Origin: an uncultured Bacteroidota bacterium
GTDB taxonomy: Bacteria; Bacteroidota; Bacteroidia; Chitinophagales; Chitinophagaceae
Reading direction: 5' to 3'
Assembly: GCA_903882965.1 (NCBI GenBank)
Contig: CAIRZD010000361.1
Location: 1 to 36,930, forward strand
Length of the DNA stretch: 36,930 bases
Of this stretch, positions 7,947 to 15,786 are shown piece by piece. The notes under the pieces were generated by a model, which saw nothing but the letters and a program-made list of their open reading frames with translations, searched no databases and had not been told where the DNA came from. How positions within the stretch are numbered: the stretch's first letter is position 1; the number at the start of each line of letters is the position of its first letter. The translations under genes were made by a program, and so were the position numbers.

Positions 7947-8064
7947 TTAATTATCACGCCATAAAAAGAGAAGTAATATTTATTTAGCGTAACCTTCACA
8001 ATAGAAAAAATACAGAAATATCTCCATACCCGATCTATATTCCGGGTCAAATATCTTAGCATCG

Positions 8065-8095
8065 CAGCACTCCCCCTTTAGGGGTCGGGGGGTTA
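8065..8095 (-). repeat. Stop-codon-associated C/G hairpin repeat, copy B
   Basis: Minus-strand reading: TAACCCCCCGACCCC, TAAA, GGGGGAGTGCTG. The TAA that opens the element is the stop codon of the AlkD-like gene. Nearly identical to copy A. Confidence 0.7.
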
Positions 8096-8800
8096 GCATA
8101 TCGCACTCTTCCGCTTTTTCCCAACCGCATTTTTATTTTCCACCTTTTCAATATACACTATTGCATCCGGTACTTTACAGGCAGTATCACCCATATCTAC
8201 AACCACCTTGCCCATCTTTCGCGCGGTTTGTTTGGCAAGCTCATTCAGTTCCGGCACATAACTACCTGCAGAAATTACAAAACTATTCATGGTGCTTTTT
8301 ACCCGGTTAGGAGCGCTCAAGATCAGTTGAGGTACTTTTTTCAATAGCTCTTTCAGCAGCGGTATATCAAGTTCACTATCCTCTTTTATAGATACCATAT
8401 GCGATAGCGTTGCCCATCCGCCGCTGGCTATGCCTGCGTCCTTGCTTTCTATCCATTTCTTTGCCAGCTCCATTCCATGCTTACTCTCAGCTGCTATGCC
8501 TGCTACTATTGTCTCATGTAGTACGGGGGCATTCGCTTGTTTCGCCCAATCTTCCAGTTCTTTCACCGTCATTTTCTCCGGCTCAGCAATAAGCCCTGCC
8601 AGGTACATAGCATCATAAATACCGGTTTTATATAATTTCACCGAAAGGGCATTGTCTTTTTTTACCGTTTTTTGAATCTTCTTTAACTCCTCAATTTTAA
8701 CCCCATATAGTGGCTCCTTGATCCCATGCTTTAGCAGCACTTTTTTAATAGATGCCTGTCCTAATGCTTCCAGCTGTTTTAGAATATCCTCAGTTTTCAT
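8093..8800 (-). CDS. DNA alkylation repair protein, AlkD-like HEAT-repeat family
   Basis: A 235-residue all-helical protein of the DNA_alkylation / AlkD-like superfamily. The N-terminal KKVLLKHGIKEPLYGVKIEELKKI and the middle segment ELAKKWIESKDAGIASGGWATL are the most family-like parts, consistent with stacked HEAT-like repeats that grip damaged duplex DNA. Characterised AlkD enzymes remove bulky alkylated bases; whether this divergent member is a glycosylase is not shown, because several clades lack activity. The C-terminus is a lysine-rich tail (KNAVGKKRKSAIC), and its stop codon lies at the edge of a dispersed hairpin repeat. Monocistronic, with its own -7 element. Confidence 0.85.
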   Translation of the reverse strand: MKTEDILKQLEALGQASIKKVLLKHGIKEPLYGVKIEELKKIQKTVKKDNALSVKLYKTGIYDAMYLAGLIAEPEKMTVKELEDWAKQANAPVLHETIVAGIAAESKHGMELAKKWIESKDAGIASGGWATLSHMVSIKEDSELDIPLLKELLKKVPQLILSAPNRVKSTMNSFVISAGSYVPELNELAKQTARKMGKVVVDMGDTACKVPDAIVYIEKVENKNAVGKKRKSAIC

Positions 8801-8822
8801 TGTATTTTAAAATTAGATTAAG

Positions 8823-8830
8823 CAAAAATA
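8823..8830 (-). promoter_or_regulatory. Bacteroidota -7 promoter element
   Basis: Perfect TATTTTTG on the minus strand, 22 bases upstream of the AlkD-like start at 8800. Confidence 0.45.
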
Positions 8831-8964
8831 ATAACTACAATGACAAAACGGGCTCAAATAAGAAAGTTTTGCATCTGGCAATATTACAATAGACTATATG
8901 CAAATGCATTAAACTTTTGTACCTTGATACGGTCAAAGATAAAAACCACCGAGACTATAATATA

Positions 8965-9525
8965 ATGCCGGATATTACTGATCAGGTCAATGATCAAATG
9001 CTGGTTGCTTCCTTCAAAGATGAAAAATTGCGGGAAGCTTCATTTACACAACTGGTACGCAAATACCAGGAGCGGCTGTATTGGCATATCCGCCGCATGG
9101 TGGTTGAGCATGAAGACACTAATGATATTTTACAAAATGTATTTATCAAAGTATGGAAAAACCTCGGCGAATTCAGGGGAGAATCTAACCTCTATACATG
9201 GCTCTACCGTATCGGCACCAATGAAGCACTTACCTGGATAGACCAGCAAAAACGACGCACTTCTGTTTCTTTAAGTGATAATGAATCTGTTTTCTCTGAG
9301 CGGCTTACCGCCCAAAAAGACTTTGACCCCAACAAAATTGAATGGAAATTGCAACAGGCAATACAATCTTTGCCAGAAAAACAAAAGATAGTATTCAACC
9401 TGCGTTACTATGACGAAATGCCCTACGAAGAAATGTCCGGAGTACTTGATACATCGGTCGGAGCCTTGAAAGGATCCTATCATCATGCAGTTAAAAAGGT
9501 AGAGGCATTCCTCAAGGATAATTAA
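8965..9525 (+). CDS. ECF-type RNA polymerase sigma factor (second copy)
   Basis: A 186-residue ECF sigma factor. Region 2 holds LVRKYQERLYWHIRRMV, DILQNVFIKVWKNL and YTWLYRIGTNEALTWI. Region 4 holds LPEKQKIVFNLRYYDEMP, then YEEMSGVLDTSVGALKGSYH. The frame is open up to a TTG at 8917, but that TTG overlaps a near-consensus -7 element (AACTTTTG, 8912-8919), so the ATG at 8965 (MPDITDQV) is the more likely start and gives a normal family length. A transmembrane protein (9558) and a small exported protein (10273) follow, the same order as the module at 133-1594. The two sigma factors are clearly different sequences. Confidence 0.92.
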   Translation: MPDITDQVNDQMLVASFKDEKLREASFTQLVRKYQERLYWHIRRMVVEHEDTNDILQNVFIKVWKNLGEFRGESNLYTWLYRIGTNEALTWIDQQKRRTSVSLSDNESVFSERLTAQKDFDPNKIEWKLQQAIQSLPEKQKIVFNLRYYDEMPYEEMSGVLDTSVGALKGSYHHAVKKVEAFLKDN

Positions 9526-9557
9526 ACTTTGCACAATAAAACACGTCTTAATATTAT

Positions 9558-10217
9558 ATGAATACGGTAAACGACATAACAGAAGAATTAAATAACATGG
9601 GTAGTAACCTTTCGTCTATTTCCCGCGTTATGCCATATTCTGTGCCAGCCGGGTACTTCTTAAATTTACCCGGTGCCACTCTGAAGACTATCTCAGAAGC
9701 GGATGACGCTGCTATACCGGGCTGGAGTAAAACAACAGTTTACTCTACCCCACAAGGATATTTCGAAGATTTAACAGAAAATATTATCACCGCTGTAAAA
9801 GCAGATCATATTAATTCAGTTTCATCCCGCGAAATGCCATTTAATGTTCCTGCCGGATATTTCGATATGCTTCCTGCACAAATGCTACAGGCCGCAAAAA
9901 ATACCGAACCGGTTAAAAAGGTAACCACCCGTATTCCTCTGGGTCGCAATTCTTTCAGGCAGATCAGGTGGGCTGCCGCAGCAGTACTACTTATATGTAT
10001 AGGATTTGGAGGCTATGAAACCTTTTTAACCCAATCCGACAATACCGAGAACATGCTGGCATCTGTACCTTCAAACGAGATACACGACTACCTCCAGCAC
10101 ACATATATATTTGATGTAAACAGGATAGTTGACAACAATACGATAAACAATATAGAAGTTGATAATAAAGATATTATTCAGTATCTTAACGAAACAGGAT
10201 GGGATATGACAGAGTAA
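9558..10217 (+). CDS. Single-helix membrane protein with repeated PxGYF motif, possible anti-sigma factor
   Basis: A 219-residue protein that I cannot assign to a named family. The N-terminal half carries three spaced copies of a short motif: MPYSVPAGYFLNLPG (~25-39), VYSTPQGYFEDL (~61-72) and MPFNVPAGYFDMLP (~93-106). A basic segment and one membrane helix (IRWAAAAVLLICIGFGGY, ~137-154) follow, then an external C-terminal part of about 60 residues. Proteins with VPxGYFxxLP repeats and one helix are common directly after ECF sigma genes in Bacteroidota, so an anti-sigma or membrane-tethered regulator is likely. This is inference from position and layout. It starts 32 bases after the sigma gene. 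Confidence 0.75.
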   Translation: MNTVNDITEELNNMGSNLSSISRVMPYSVPAGYFLNLPGATLKTISEADDAAIPGWSKTTVYSTPQGYFEDLTENIITAVKADHINSVSSREMPFNVPAGYFDMLPAQMLQAAKNTEPVKKVTTRIPLGRNSFRQIRWAAAAVLLICIGFGGYETFLTQSDNTENMLASVPSNEIHDYLQHTYIFDVNRIVDNNTINNIEVDNKDIIQYLNETGWDMTE

Positions 10218-10272
10218 TTTGTGCCCCGCTCCCTGCCTTTTTAATATAGATACCTGACAACAAGAATAAATT

Positions 10273-10722
10273 ATGAACCGGTTAATAAAAACCCTTTTAA
10301 TTGTATTAATAGCTACAACAAGTGCACTTGCCCAGCGCGGGCAGGAGGCTATGGGGCGCATACATGCAGCTAAGATGGCCTATATCACTGACAGGTTACA
10401 CCTTAGCCAACGGCAATCTTCAAATTTCATCCCCTTGTATAATGAATATGAAAAAGAAGTACGGAGCACACGGATGTTCTTTATGGGTAAATACAAAGGC
10501 ACACACCCCAATGATGTTGATGATGCTACCTCACGTAAATACATTGATGACAACCTCGACTACCAGCAATCTGTAATAGACCTGAAACGCAAATACAATG
10601 ATCGATTTCTAAGTATCATTTCTCCGCAACAACTTGCAGATCTCTACATTGCTGAGCGGGAATTCAGACAGATACTCCTGAAACGCCTCAACAGCCAGCA
10701 ACGCCCCGGCAGGTATAGATAA
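10273..10722 (+). CDS. Small exported helical protein, possibly CpxP/Spy-like
   Basis: A 149-residue protein with a clear signal peptide (about residues 1-20, ending SALAQ). The mature part is charged and helical: RLHLSQRQSSNFIPLYNEYEK looks like an LTxxQ-type helix, and LSIISPQQLADLYIAEREF near the C-terminus looks like a second. This matches the CpxP/Spy-type periplasmic stress proteins in size and pattern, but not closely enough for a firm family call. It is the third gene of the sigma module that begins at 8965 and corresponds in position to the protein at 1040. It converges with the lipoprotein gene, with two bases between the stop codons. Confidence 0.7.
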   Translation: MNRLIKTLLIVLIATTSALAQRGQEAMGRIHAAKMAYITDRLHLSQRQSSNFIPLYNEYEKEVRSTRMFFMGKYKGTHPNDVDDATSRKYIDDNLDYQQSVIDLKRKYNDRFLSIISPQQLADLYIAEREFRQILLKRLNSQQRPGRYR

Positions 10723-10724
10723 CA

Positions 10725-11459
10725 TCATGGTGCCGCACAACTGAATGTACCGCTGGTTACTTTAGTAGAATCCTTATTGGTAAATGAGAACATCCCGCTG
10801 ATAACTGTGGAGTTATTGGAAATGGAAATAACACCGTATGCCGAAGTATCTGTTTTTCCGGGGGTACTATAAGTAGCATTGCCGTAAATATTATAATTAT
10901 CCGGGCCGGTATTTGGTATATAACTGAAAACACTGATTGTAATTGTCTTTAGCGGACTCCATAAAACACCCTTTATAGTAAGTGTCGGGCCTGTAAGCGT
11001 AGCCGTTACATGCATTGCCCTGTATGCTCCCGTGTCATTGATCTTGGCAGTCATCAACCCTATCGAATCAGTAAATGTTTTAGAGTTGTTCTTAGTGATA
11101 TTCGCATTCCCGTTTGATGGTGTTGTTATCTCTGTGATCGTAAGCGTCGTATTCCCGGGGCTGTCAAGAACAGAGGTTGTAAAACTACCTGTATCATTGT
11201 TGATATATACCACTGCAGTAAGCCCTGATGATACGTTTGCACCGGTAAGTTTATAATGCACTAAATACGGCCCGGGTGTTAGCGACGAGGAATACATCAT
11301 TACCGTTGCCGAATCACCCGGAATAAACGTAGACACCGACGTTATGGAAAGACTGGAAATATCTGGCAATATAATATCGCCACCTGTAAGCGTACAACCT
11401 GTATTTGCCATATAAACAAAAAACAACACCCCAATGTACAAAATGAGTACTTTTCTCAT
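10725..11459 (-). CDS. Predicted lipoprotein, function unknown
   Basis: A 244-residue protein with a lipoprotein signal: hydrophobic residues 4-17, then the lipobox ANTGC with Cys22. The mature part is rich in Ser, Thr and Gly, with alternating short hydrophobic stretches (TVMMYSSSLTPGPYLVHYKL, TLTITEI), typical of beta-sandwich surface proteins. No catalytic motif is visible. It is transcribed away from the MauE-like gene at 11602; the ~140-base gap between them must hold both promoters. Likely anchored in the outer membrane facing the periplasm or the surface; no role can be given. Confidence 0.75.
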   Translation of the reverse strand: MRKVLILYIGVLFFVYMANTGCTLTGGDIILPDISSLSITSVSTFIPGDSATVMMYSSSLTPGPYLVHYKLTGANVSSGLTAVVYINNDTGSFTTSVLDSPGNTTLTITEITTPSNGNANITKNNSKTFTDSIGLMTAKINDTGAYRAMHVTATLTGPTLTIKGVLWSPLKTITISVFSYIPNTGPDNYNIYGNATYSTPGKTDTSAYGVISISNNSTVISGMFSFTNKDSTKVTSGTFSCAAP

Positions 11460-11568
11460 AACCCTGCTTTTCGCTAAATTAACACAATTATATCAAGTAA
11501 AATATGCTCCCATGCGCTACACAAAATATTGCAAATACTATACCACTCTATAATCCTTAGGAATGCAT

Positions 11569-11576
11569 TAATTTTG
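11569..11576 (+). promoter_or_regulatory. Bacteroidota -7 promoter element
   Basis: Perfect TAATTTTG on the plus strand, 25 bases upstream of the start at 11602, in the divergent gap 11460-11601. Confidence 0.5.
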
Positions 11577-11601
11577 GCAACATCGATTCGGCTTCCTTTT
11601 T

Positions 11602-12507
11602 ATGAACATATTCTTTCGGATATTTTGGATAATAATATCAATACTCACGGGAGGCTTGTTCCTATATTCAGCATATACTAAACTCTTCCCCATACAGGCT
11701 TTTGAATATACAATGACCGACCAGGTGCATCTGCCACATATGGTAGCGGCTATTGCCTCTCGTTTTTTTATAGGCCTTGAGTGTGGCCTTGGCGGATTGA
11801 TGGCATTACAATTGTTTGGAAAAAATAAATGGGTGCTAAAGGCCGCATCTGCATTGCTTATATTCTTTAGCCTATACCTCATTTGGCTATGGATAACTGC
11901 GGGCAATAATGTAAACTGCGGCTGCTTCGGTGATGCAATAATTATGAGCCCCTCTGCATCATTATTTAAGAACGCTATATTACTCGTGGTCATCGGTTTG
12001 CTCATCCGCTATTACAACGGGCTAAATTATAAATGGGCCCGGATCGTTGCTACTACTGCTTTGTTATGCATCATCGCATGCATTTACATATTCTTCCCCA
12101 TCTTCAACCGCTATAAAATAGACCTCACAACACTTTATACCGCCGACAAAAATTTCGTCCCCACTATAGACCTCACAAAAGGAAAACATATCATTGCATT
12201 TCTAAGCCCTTCCTGTATTCATTGCAGAAGAGCGGCACTGAAAATGCATGAAATGAAACTTCGCAACCCTAATATCCCTTTCTTTATGGTCATTGGCGGC
12301 ACTACCAGCAACCTGAAGGATTTCTGGAAAGCCTCCAACGCCCAGGACATCCCCTACATACGCCTTGCAGAGGCCCCTTTCCTGAAATATACGCATAGTA
12401 TATTCCCAACCATACTCTGGGTAAATAACGGAAAAGTGGAAGCCGATACCGGTTATCCCGAACTAACCGAACAGGTAATTAATAAATGGATTGCCTCCGG
12501 AAATTAG
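11602..12507 (+). CDS. MauE/DoxX-like membrane protein fused to a thioredoxin-like domain
   Basis: A 301-residue protein. The N-terminal half has four or five helices with the pattern of the MauE (methylamine utilisation) / DoxX-like family, including VNCGCFGD (Cys106, Cys108), a motif typical of MauE-like proteins. After a last helix (~147-168) comes a periplasmic thioredoxin-like domain with a CIHC active site (205-208) and a cis-Pro candidate (Pro269 in FPTILW). The arrangement suggests electron transfer across the membrane to a periplasmic thiol, comparable in principle to VKOR or DsbD systems; this is inference. Its stop codon overlaps the stop of the converging glycosyltransferase gene. 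Confidence 0.85.
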   Translation: MNIFFRIFWIIISILTGGLFLYSAYTKLFPIQAFEYTMTDQVHLPHMVAAIASRFFIGLECGLGGLMALQLFGKNKWVLKAASALLIFFSLYLIWLWITAGNNVNCGCFGDAIIMSPSASLFKNAILLVVIGLLIRYYNGLNYKWARIVATTALLCIIACIYIFFPIFNRYKIDLTTLYTADKNFVPTIDLTKGKHIIAFLSPSCIHCRRAALKMHEMKLRNPNIPFFMVIGGTTSNLKDFWKASNAQDIPYIRLAEAPFLKYTHSIFPTILWVNNGKVEADTGYPELTEQVINKWIASGN

Positions 12508-13706
12508 CGCTTGGAATTGGCTCCCGTATTTTGAATTTGCAAAAAATACCCTTCCAGGGTTGCTGCAATAATATCCCAGTCAAAACGGGTTTTAATGATG
12601 TTCATCCCTGTTTCCCCTACCCTCCTTCTCATCCCCTCATCCGATAAAAGCGCAATTACACTATTGGCAAATGCTCCGGGATCTGTTTGCATAATAGCAC
12701 CTTCCCCGCTCTCTATACCAAGGCCACCAAAACCAATGTTTGAGCATACTACAGGTACACCCATTGCCATTGCTTCCAGCACTTTATTCTGTGTGCCTGC
12801 ACCAAATCTTAATGGCGCTACCACCACACTGGCACTATTGTAAGTCGCAGCCAGGTCTTTTACAAAACCGGTTACGGTCACATGGTCATTGGCAAGGTTA
12901 GCAACTTTGGGCACAGGCCGCTGCCCGGCTATTATGAATGCTACATCCGGGCATTTTTCCCTTATAAGCGGTAATATAGTTTCAGCAAAATAACCCACAG
13001 CATCTACATTGGGCGCATAATCCATATTACCGGTAAAGAGGATTGTTTTGCTGTGCGAATAATCATGGTTGCGTGGCGCAAAAGTTTCAAGGTCCACCCC
13101 ATTGGCCAATAATCGCAAATTATCAGCATGGTGCGTTTTTTCCAGGTAGGCTATATCTTCAGTAGAGCATGCCAGTGCAAGATCGTAAGCCTTCAATATC
13201 TCTTCATACTTCAATACCCTACCCTGCTCTATATTTTCAAATATTGTTGTCAGCATTCCCCGCTTCACTAGCCTCCTCCGCTCCCAGTATAGGGAAAATG
13301 CATCAGGCAGGTCAAGTATCCTCGCGATATCTTTCCGCTCTGCCAGGTAAGGCGACATACGCAAATGCTGCACGTGCACCGCATCATATTTATGGGTGGC
13401 AATAAGTTTATCCAACTGGTGCTGGAGTTCTCCCGATTGAAAATAAAGCACCTGTAATGGTTTACTGTTCCAGATACCCTGCAGGCAATTCATTGCCGAC
13501 TTCCATTTGGGTAGGTACACAAAATGCACCTCCTTAAATATCTTTTCCAGTTCTGCTTTATAGCCAAGGTCTTCCTGTGTCTGTGCAAAGGTGAGCAGGT
13601 GCAGCTCATGCTTATCTTTTAAGCGCCGGGCAAGATTGAATATCTTCAGTTTATCACCCCTGAATGGCGGATAAGGAACACGGTTTGCAAGGAAAAGTAT
13701 TTTCAT
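12504..13706 (-). CDS. Glycosyltransferase family 4 (TIGR03087-like)
   Basis: A 400-residue GT-B glycosyltransferase. The N-terminus ILFLANRVPYPPFRGDKLK and the C-terminal nucleotide-sugar site (APLRFGAGTQNKVLEAMAMG, VPVVCSNIGFGG) resemble the family first named for PEP-CTERM/XrtA-associated sugar transferases (TIGR03087). No exosortase or PEP-CTERM protein is visible in the window, so the link to that system should not be assumed. Retaining sugar transfer in exopolysaccharide or glycan synthesis is likely. The gene shares the four bases TTAG with the stop codon of the converging gene at 11602. The FabH gene lies just upstream in the same direction. Confidence 0.87.
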   Translation of the reverse strand: MKILFLANRVPYPPFRGDKLKIFNLARRLKDKHELHLLTFAQTQEDLGYKAELEKIFKEVHFVYLPKWKSAMNCLQGIWNSKPLQVLYFQSGELQHQLDKLIATHKYDAVHVQHLRMSPYLAERKDIARILDLPDAFSLYWERRRLVKRGMLTTIFENIEQGRVLKYEEILKAYDLALACSTEDIAYLEKTHHADNLRLLANGVDLETFAPRNHDYSHSKTILFTGNMDYAPNVDAVGYFAETILPLIREKCPDVAFIIAGQRPVPKVANLANDHVTVTGFVKDLAATYNSASVVVAPLRFGAGTQNKVLEAMAMGVPVVCSNIGFGGLGIESGEGAIMQTDPGAFANSVIALLSDEGMRRRVGETGMNIIKTRFDWDIIAATLEGYFLQIQNTGANSKR

Positions 13707-13786
13707 AAAAAACCTAAGCCACCAGTGGGCTATTTAATGCGCCTTATAAATGAAGCAAATTCCAAACGTTGAACATATATTCACCA

Positions 13787-13815
13787 GCGAAGCCCCTTTA
13801 GTGGTTTGGGGTTTA
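13787..13815 (-). repeat. Stop-codon-associated C/G hairpin repeat, copy C (diverged)
   Basis: Minus-strand reading: TTAAACCCCAAACCAC, TAAA, GGGGCTTCGC. Diverged from copies A and B, but with the same order of C-run, TAAA and GGGG. The fabH stop codon (13813-13815) is within its first bases. Confidence 0.5.
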
Positions 13816-14802
13816 ATAAGCCCACCTGATATAAGTAGATCCCCACGTAAACCCACCACCAAAAGCAGCGAGTATAAGGTTATCACCTTTATGCAGTTTG
13901 TTTTCCCATTCCCATAAACATAACGGTAACGTACCGTTTGTAGTATTGCCAAAACGCTCTATGTTTACCATTACCTTTTCAGCTGGTAAATTCATACGGT
14001 CAGCGGTAGCGGTTATGATGCGTTTGTTGGCCTGGTGAGGCACCAGCCAGTTTACATTATCTGCCGTTAAGTTATTGCGCTCCATTATTTCAGCAGCTAC
14101 ATCAGCCATGTTCTTTACCGCAAATTTGAATACCGATTGCCCTTCCTGGTATACAAAATGCTCTTTGTTCATAACCGTTTCTATAGTTGCAGGCTTTACA
14201 GAGCCTCCTGCCTTTTGGTGCAGGAATACCCGCCCACTGCCATCGGTACGCAGTATGGAATCTATAAGGCCATAGCCATCAGTATTAGGTTCCAGCAATA
14301 CACAGCCTGCACCATCACCAAAGATTATAGATGTTTTCCGGTCTTCATAATTAAGAATAGAACTCATTTTATCTACCCCAACAACTATAACTCTTTTATG
14401 CCTGCCCGTCTCTATAAACTGGCTACCTATCGTAAGCGCATATATAAACCCGCTGCAGGCAGCATTTACATCATACCCCCATGCATTGGTCATACCCACT
14501 TTATCACATATTACATTTGCCGTTGCAGGAAATTGCATATCGGGCGTAGTAGTGGCACAGATCACCATTTCTATATCCTTAGGGCTAAGGCCTTTCTTTT
14601 CAAGCAGGTTATTAACCGCATGCACAGCCATATCGCTGCTACCTTTTCCTTCTCCTTTAAGTATTCTGCGTTCTTTGATACCGGTCCTGGATTGTATCCA
14701 TTCATCCGTCGTATCCATCATTGTCTCCAGCTCCGCATTTGTCAGCACATATTCCGGAACATATCCTCCAACTGCGGTTATAGCAGCATGAACTTTTTGC
14801 AT
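13813..14802 (-). CDS. fabH: Beta-ketoacyl-ACP synthase III
   Basis: A 329-residue KAS III, which condenses acetyl-CoA (or a branched starter) with malonyl-ACP to begin fatty-acid synthesis. The catalytic triad is visible: Cys116 (VNAACSGFIYAL), His256 (WLVPHQANKRI) and Asn286 (RFGNTTNGTLPL). The C-terminus DNLILAAFGGGFTWGSTYIR is as expected for FabH. Length and start are normal. A -7 element lies 25 bases upstream, so it has its own promoter, although fabG lies upstream in the same direction. Acyl-starter specificity is not determined. The stop codon lies in a dispersed repeat. Confidence 0.96.
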   Translation of the reverse strand: MQKVHAAITAVGGYVPEYVLTNAELETMMDTTDEWIQSRTGIKERRILKGEGKGSSDMAVHAVNNLLEKKGLSPKDIEMVICATTTPDMQFPATANVICDKVGMTNAWGYDVNAACSGFIYALTIGSQFIETGRHKRVIVVGVDKMSSILNYEDRKTSIIFGDGAGCVLLEPNTDGYGLIDSILRTDGSGRVFLHQKAGGSVKPATIETVMNKEHFVYQEGQSVFKFAVKNMADVAAEIMERNNLTADNVNWLVPHQANKRIITATADRMNLPAEKVMVNIERFGNTTNGTLPLCLWEWENKLHKGDNLILAAFGGGFTWGSTYIRWAY

Positions 14803-14827
14803 CTATAAATATTTAATAATAAGTTGG

Positions 14828-14835
14828 CAAAATTA
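14828..14835 (-). promoter_or_regulatory. Bacteroidota -7 promoter element for fabH
   Basis: Perfect TAATTTTG on the minus strand, 25 bases upstream of the fabH start. Confidence 0.5.
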
Positions 14836-14904
14836 AATCAATTAGTTGATTAGCAGGCACTCTTATTTCTAATCGTTTATTATAATATTCTTTCTCTCAT
14901 GAAT

Positions 14905-14943
14905 CGCTAATCAGCTAATTATCACATCAGCTAATTAGCTAAT
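14905..14943. repeat. AT-rich GCTAAT repeat between fabG and fabH
   Basis: TCAGCTAATTA occurs twice (14911-14921 and 14927-14937), flanked by further GCTAAT units, with related GATTAGC on the fabH side near 14850. Such AGCTAAT strings are low-complexity spacers; I see no terminator here. Confidence 0.4.
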
Positions 14944-14947
14944 CAAA

Positions 14948-15694
14948 TTAAGTATTCATCCCGCCGCAAATACTCAATACCTGCCCGGTCATATATTTAC
15001 TCATATCACATGCCAGGAACAGTGCTACATCAGCTATCTCTTCCGGCTTGCCAAAACGGCCAAGCGGTATTTTTTCAAACCATTTTTCAGCGCCGCCATC
15101 TTTCAGGTAGTGGGTCATATCCGTTTCTATAAAGCCTGGCGCAATGGCATTGCAACGTATATTGCGGCTGCCTATTTCCTGGGCTATGCTCTTGGTAAAT
15201 CCTATTATACCGGCCTTGCTTGCTGAATAGGCACTCTGCCCGCCATTACCCTTCATACCCACTATAGAGCTGAGATTAATGATGCTGCCTGATCGGCTTT
15301 TCATCATTGGCTTTATTACCTGCTTGGTAAGGTTGTATACACTTTTCAGGTTGGCCTGCATTACATCATCCCACTGTTCGGGAGTCAGGCGCAGTAGCAG
15401 GTTATCCTTGCTTATACCTGCATTATTCACGCAAATATCTATTGTACCAAAATCTTTCAATACATCTGCAGCCAGCTGCTCTGCGGCCTTATAATTACCG
15501 GCATCGCTTTTATATCCTTTTGCCTTAATACCAAAACCTGCAAGCTTTTCTTCAAGGGCTTTAGCTCGTTCTTCAGATGAAAGAAAGGTAAATGCAACAT
15601 TTGCGCCATGCTCCGCAAATTTTATGGCAATAGCCTCGCCTATACCACGACTTGCGCCGGTTACGAGCGCTACTTTATTTTCAAGCAGTTTCAT
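14948..15694 (-). CDS. fabG: 3-oxoacyl-[acyl-carrier-protein] reductase
   Basis: A 248-residue SDR of the FabG type, reducing 3-oxoacyl-ACP with NADPH in fatty-acid elongation. It shows TGASRGIG (12-19), NNAG (90-93), and catalytic Ser143, Tyr156 and Lys160 (YSASK). The segments APGFIETDMT and DVALFLACDMSKYMTGQVL, then SICGGM, are FabG-like. The neighbouring fabH supports the assignment. Upstream there is no perfect -7 element, but a 14-bp palindrome (15754-15767) lies 60 bases before the start. Paralogous SDRs are common, so a specialised FabG-like reductase is possible, but the core enzyme is the best reading. Confidence 0.93.
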   Translation of the reverse strand: MKLLENKVALVTGASRGIGEAIAIKFAEHGANVAFTFLSSEERAKALEEKLAGFGIKAKGYKSDAGNYKAAEQLAADVLKDFGTIDICVNNAGISKDNLLLRLTPEQWDDVMQANLKSVYNLTKQVIKPMMKSRSGSIINLSSIVGMKGNGGQSAYSASKAGIIGFTKSIAQEIGSRNIRCNAIAPGFIETDMTHYLKDGGAEKWFEKIPLGRFGKPEEIADVALFLACDMSKYMTGQVLSICGGMNT

Positions 15695-15753
15695 TATATA
15701 AAATTTGGACTGCTAAAGTAGTAATTGATACTGATAAGTGGTAATGCAATTTT

Positions 15754-15767
15754 ATACCGTTCGGTAT
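15754..15767. promoter_or_regulatory. Perfect palindrome upstream of fabG, possible operator
   Basis: ATACCG-TT-CGGTAT, a 14-bp perfect palindrome, 59 bases upstream of the fabG start and 20 bases beyond the stop of the next gene. Palindromes with TACCG/CGGTA arms resemble TetR-type operators; no regulator gene is nearby. Confidence 0.35.
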
Positions 15768-15786
15768 CCGCTTGCTCAAATAAAAC

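Noticed and set aside
8917-8964. Longer sigma-factor start at TTG 8917
   Set aside because: The TTG overlaps a likely -7 element and the added 16 residues are not family-like; ATG 8965 gives normal length.
14137-14808. 223-codon plus-strand ORF opposite fabH
   Set aside because: Shadow of fabH, whose catalytic residues are all present in the minus-strand frame.
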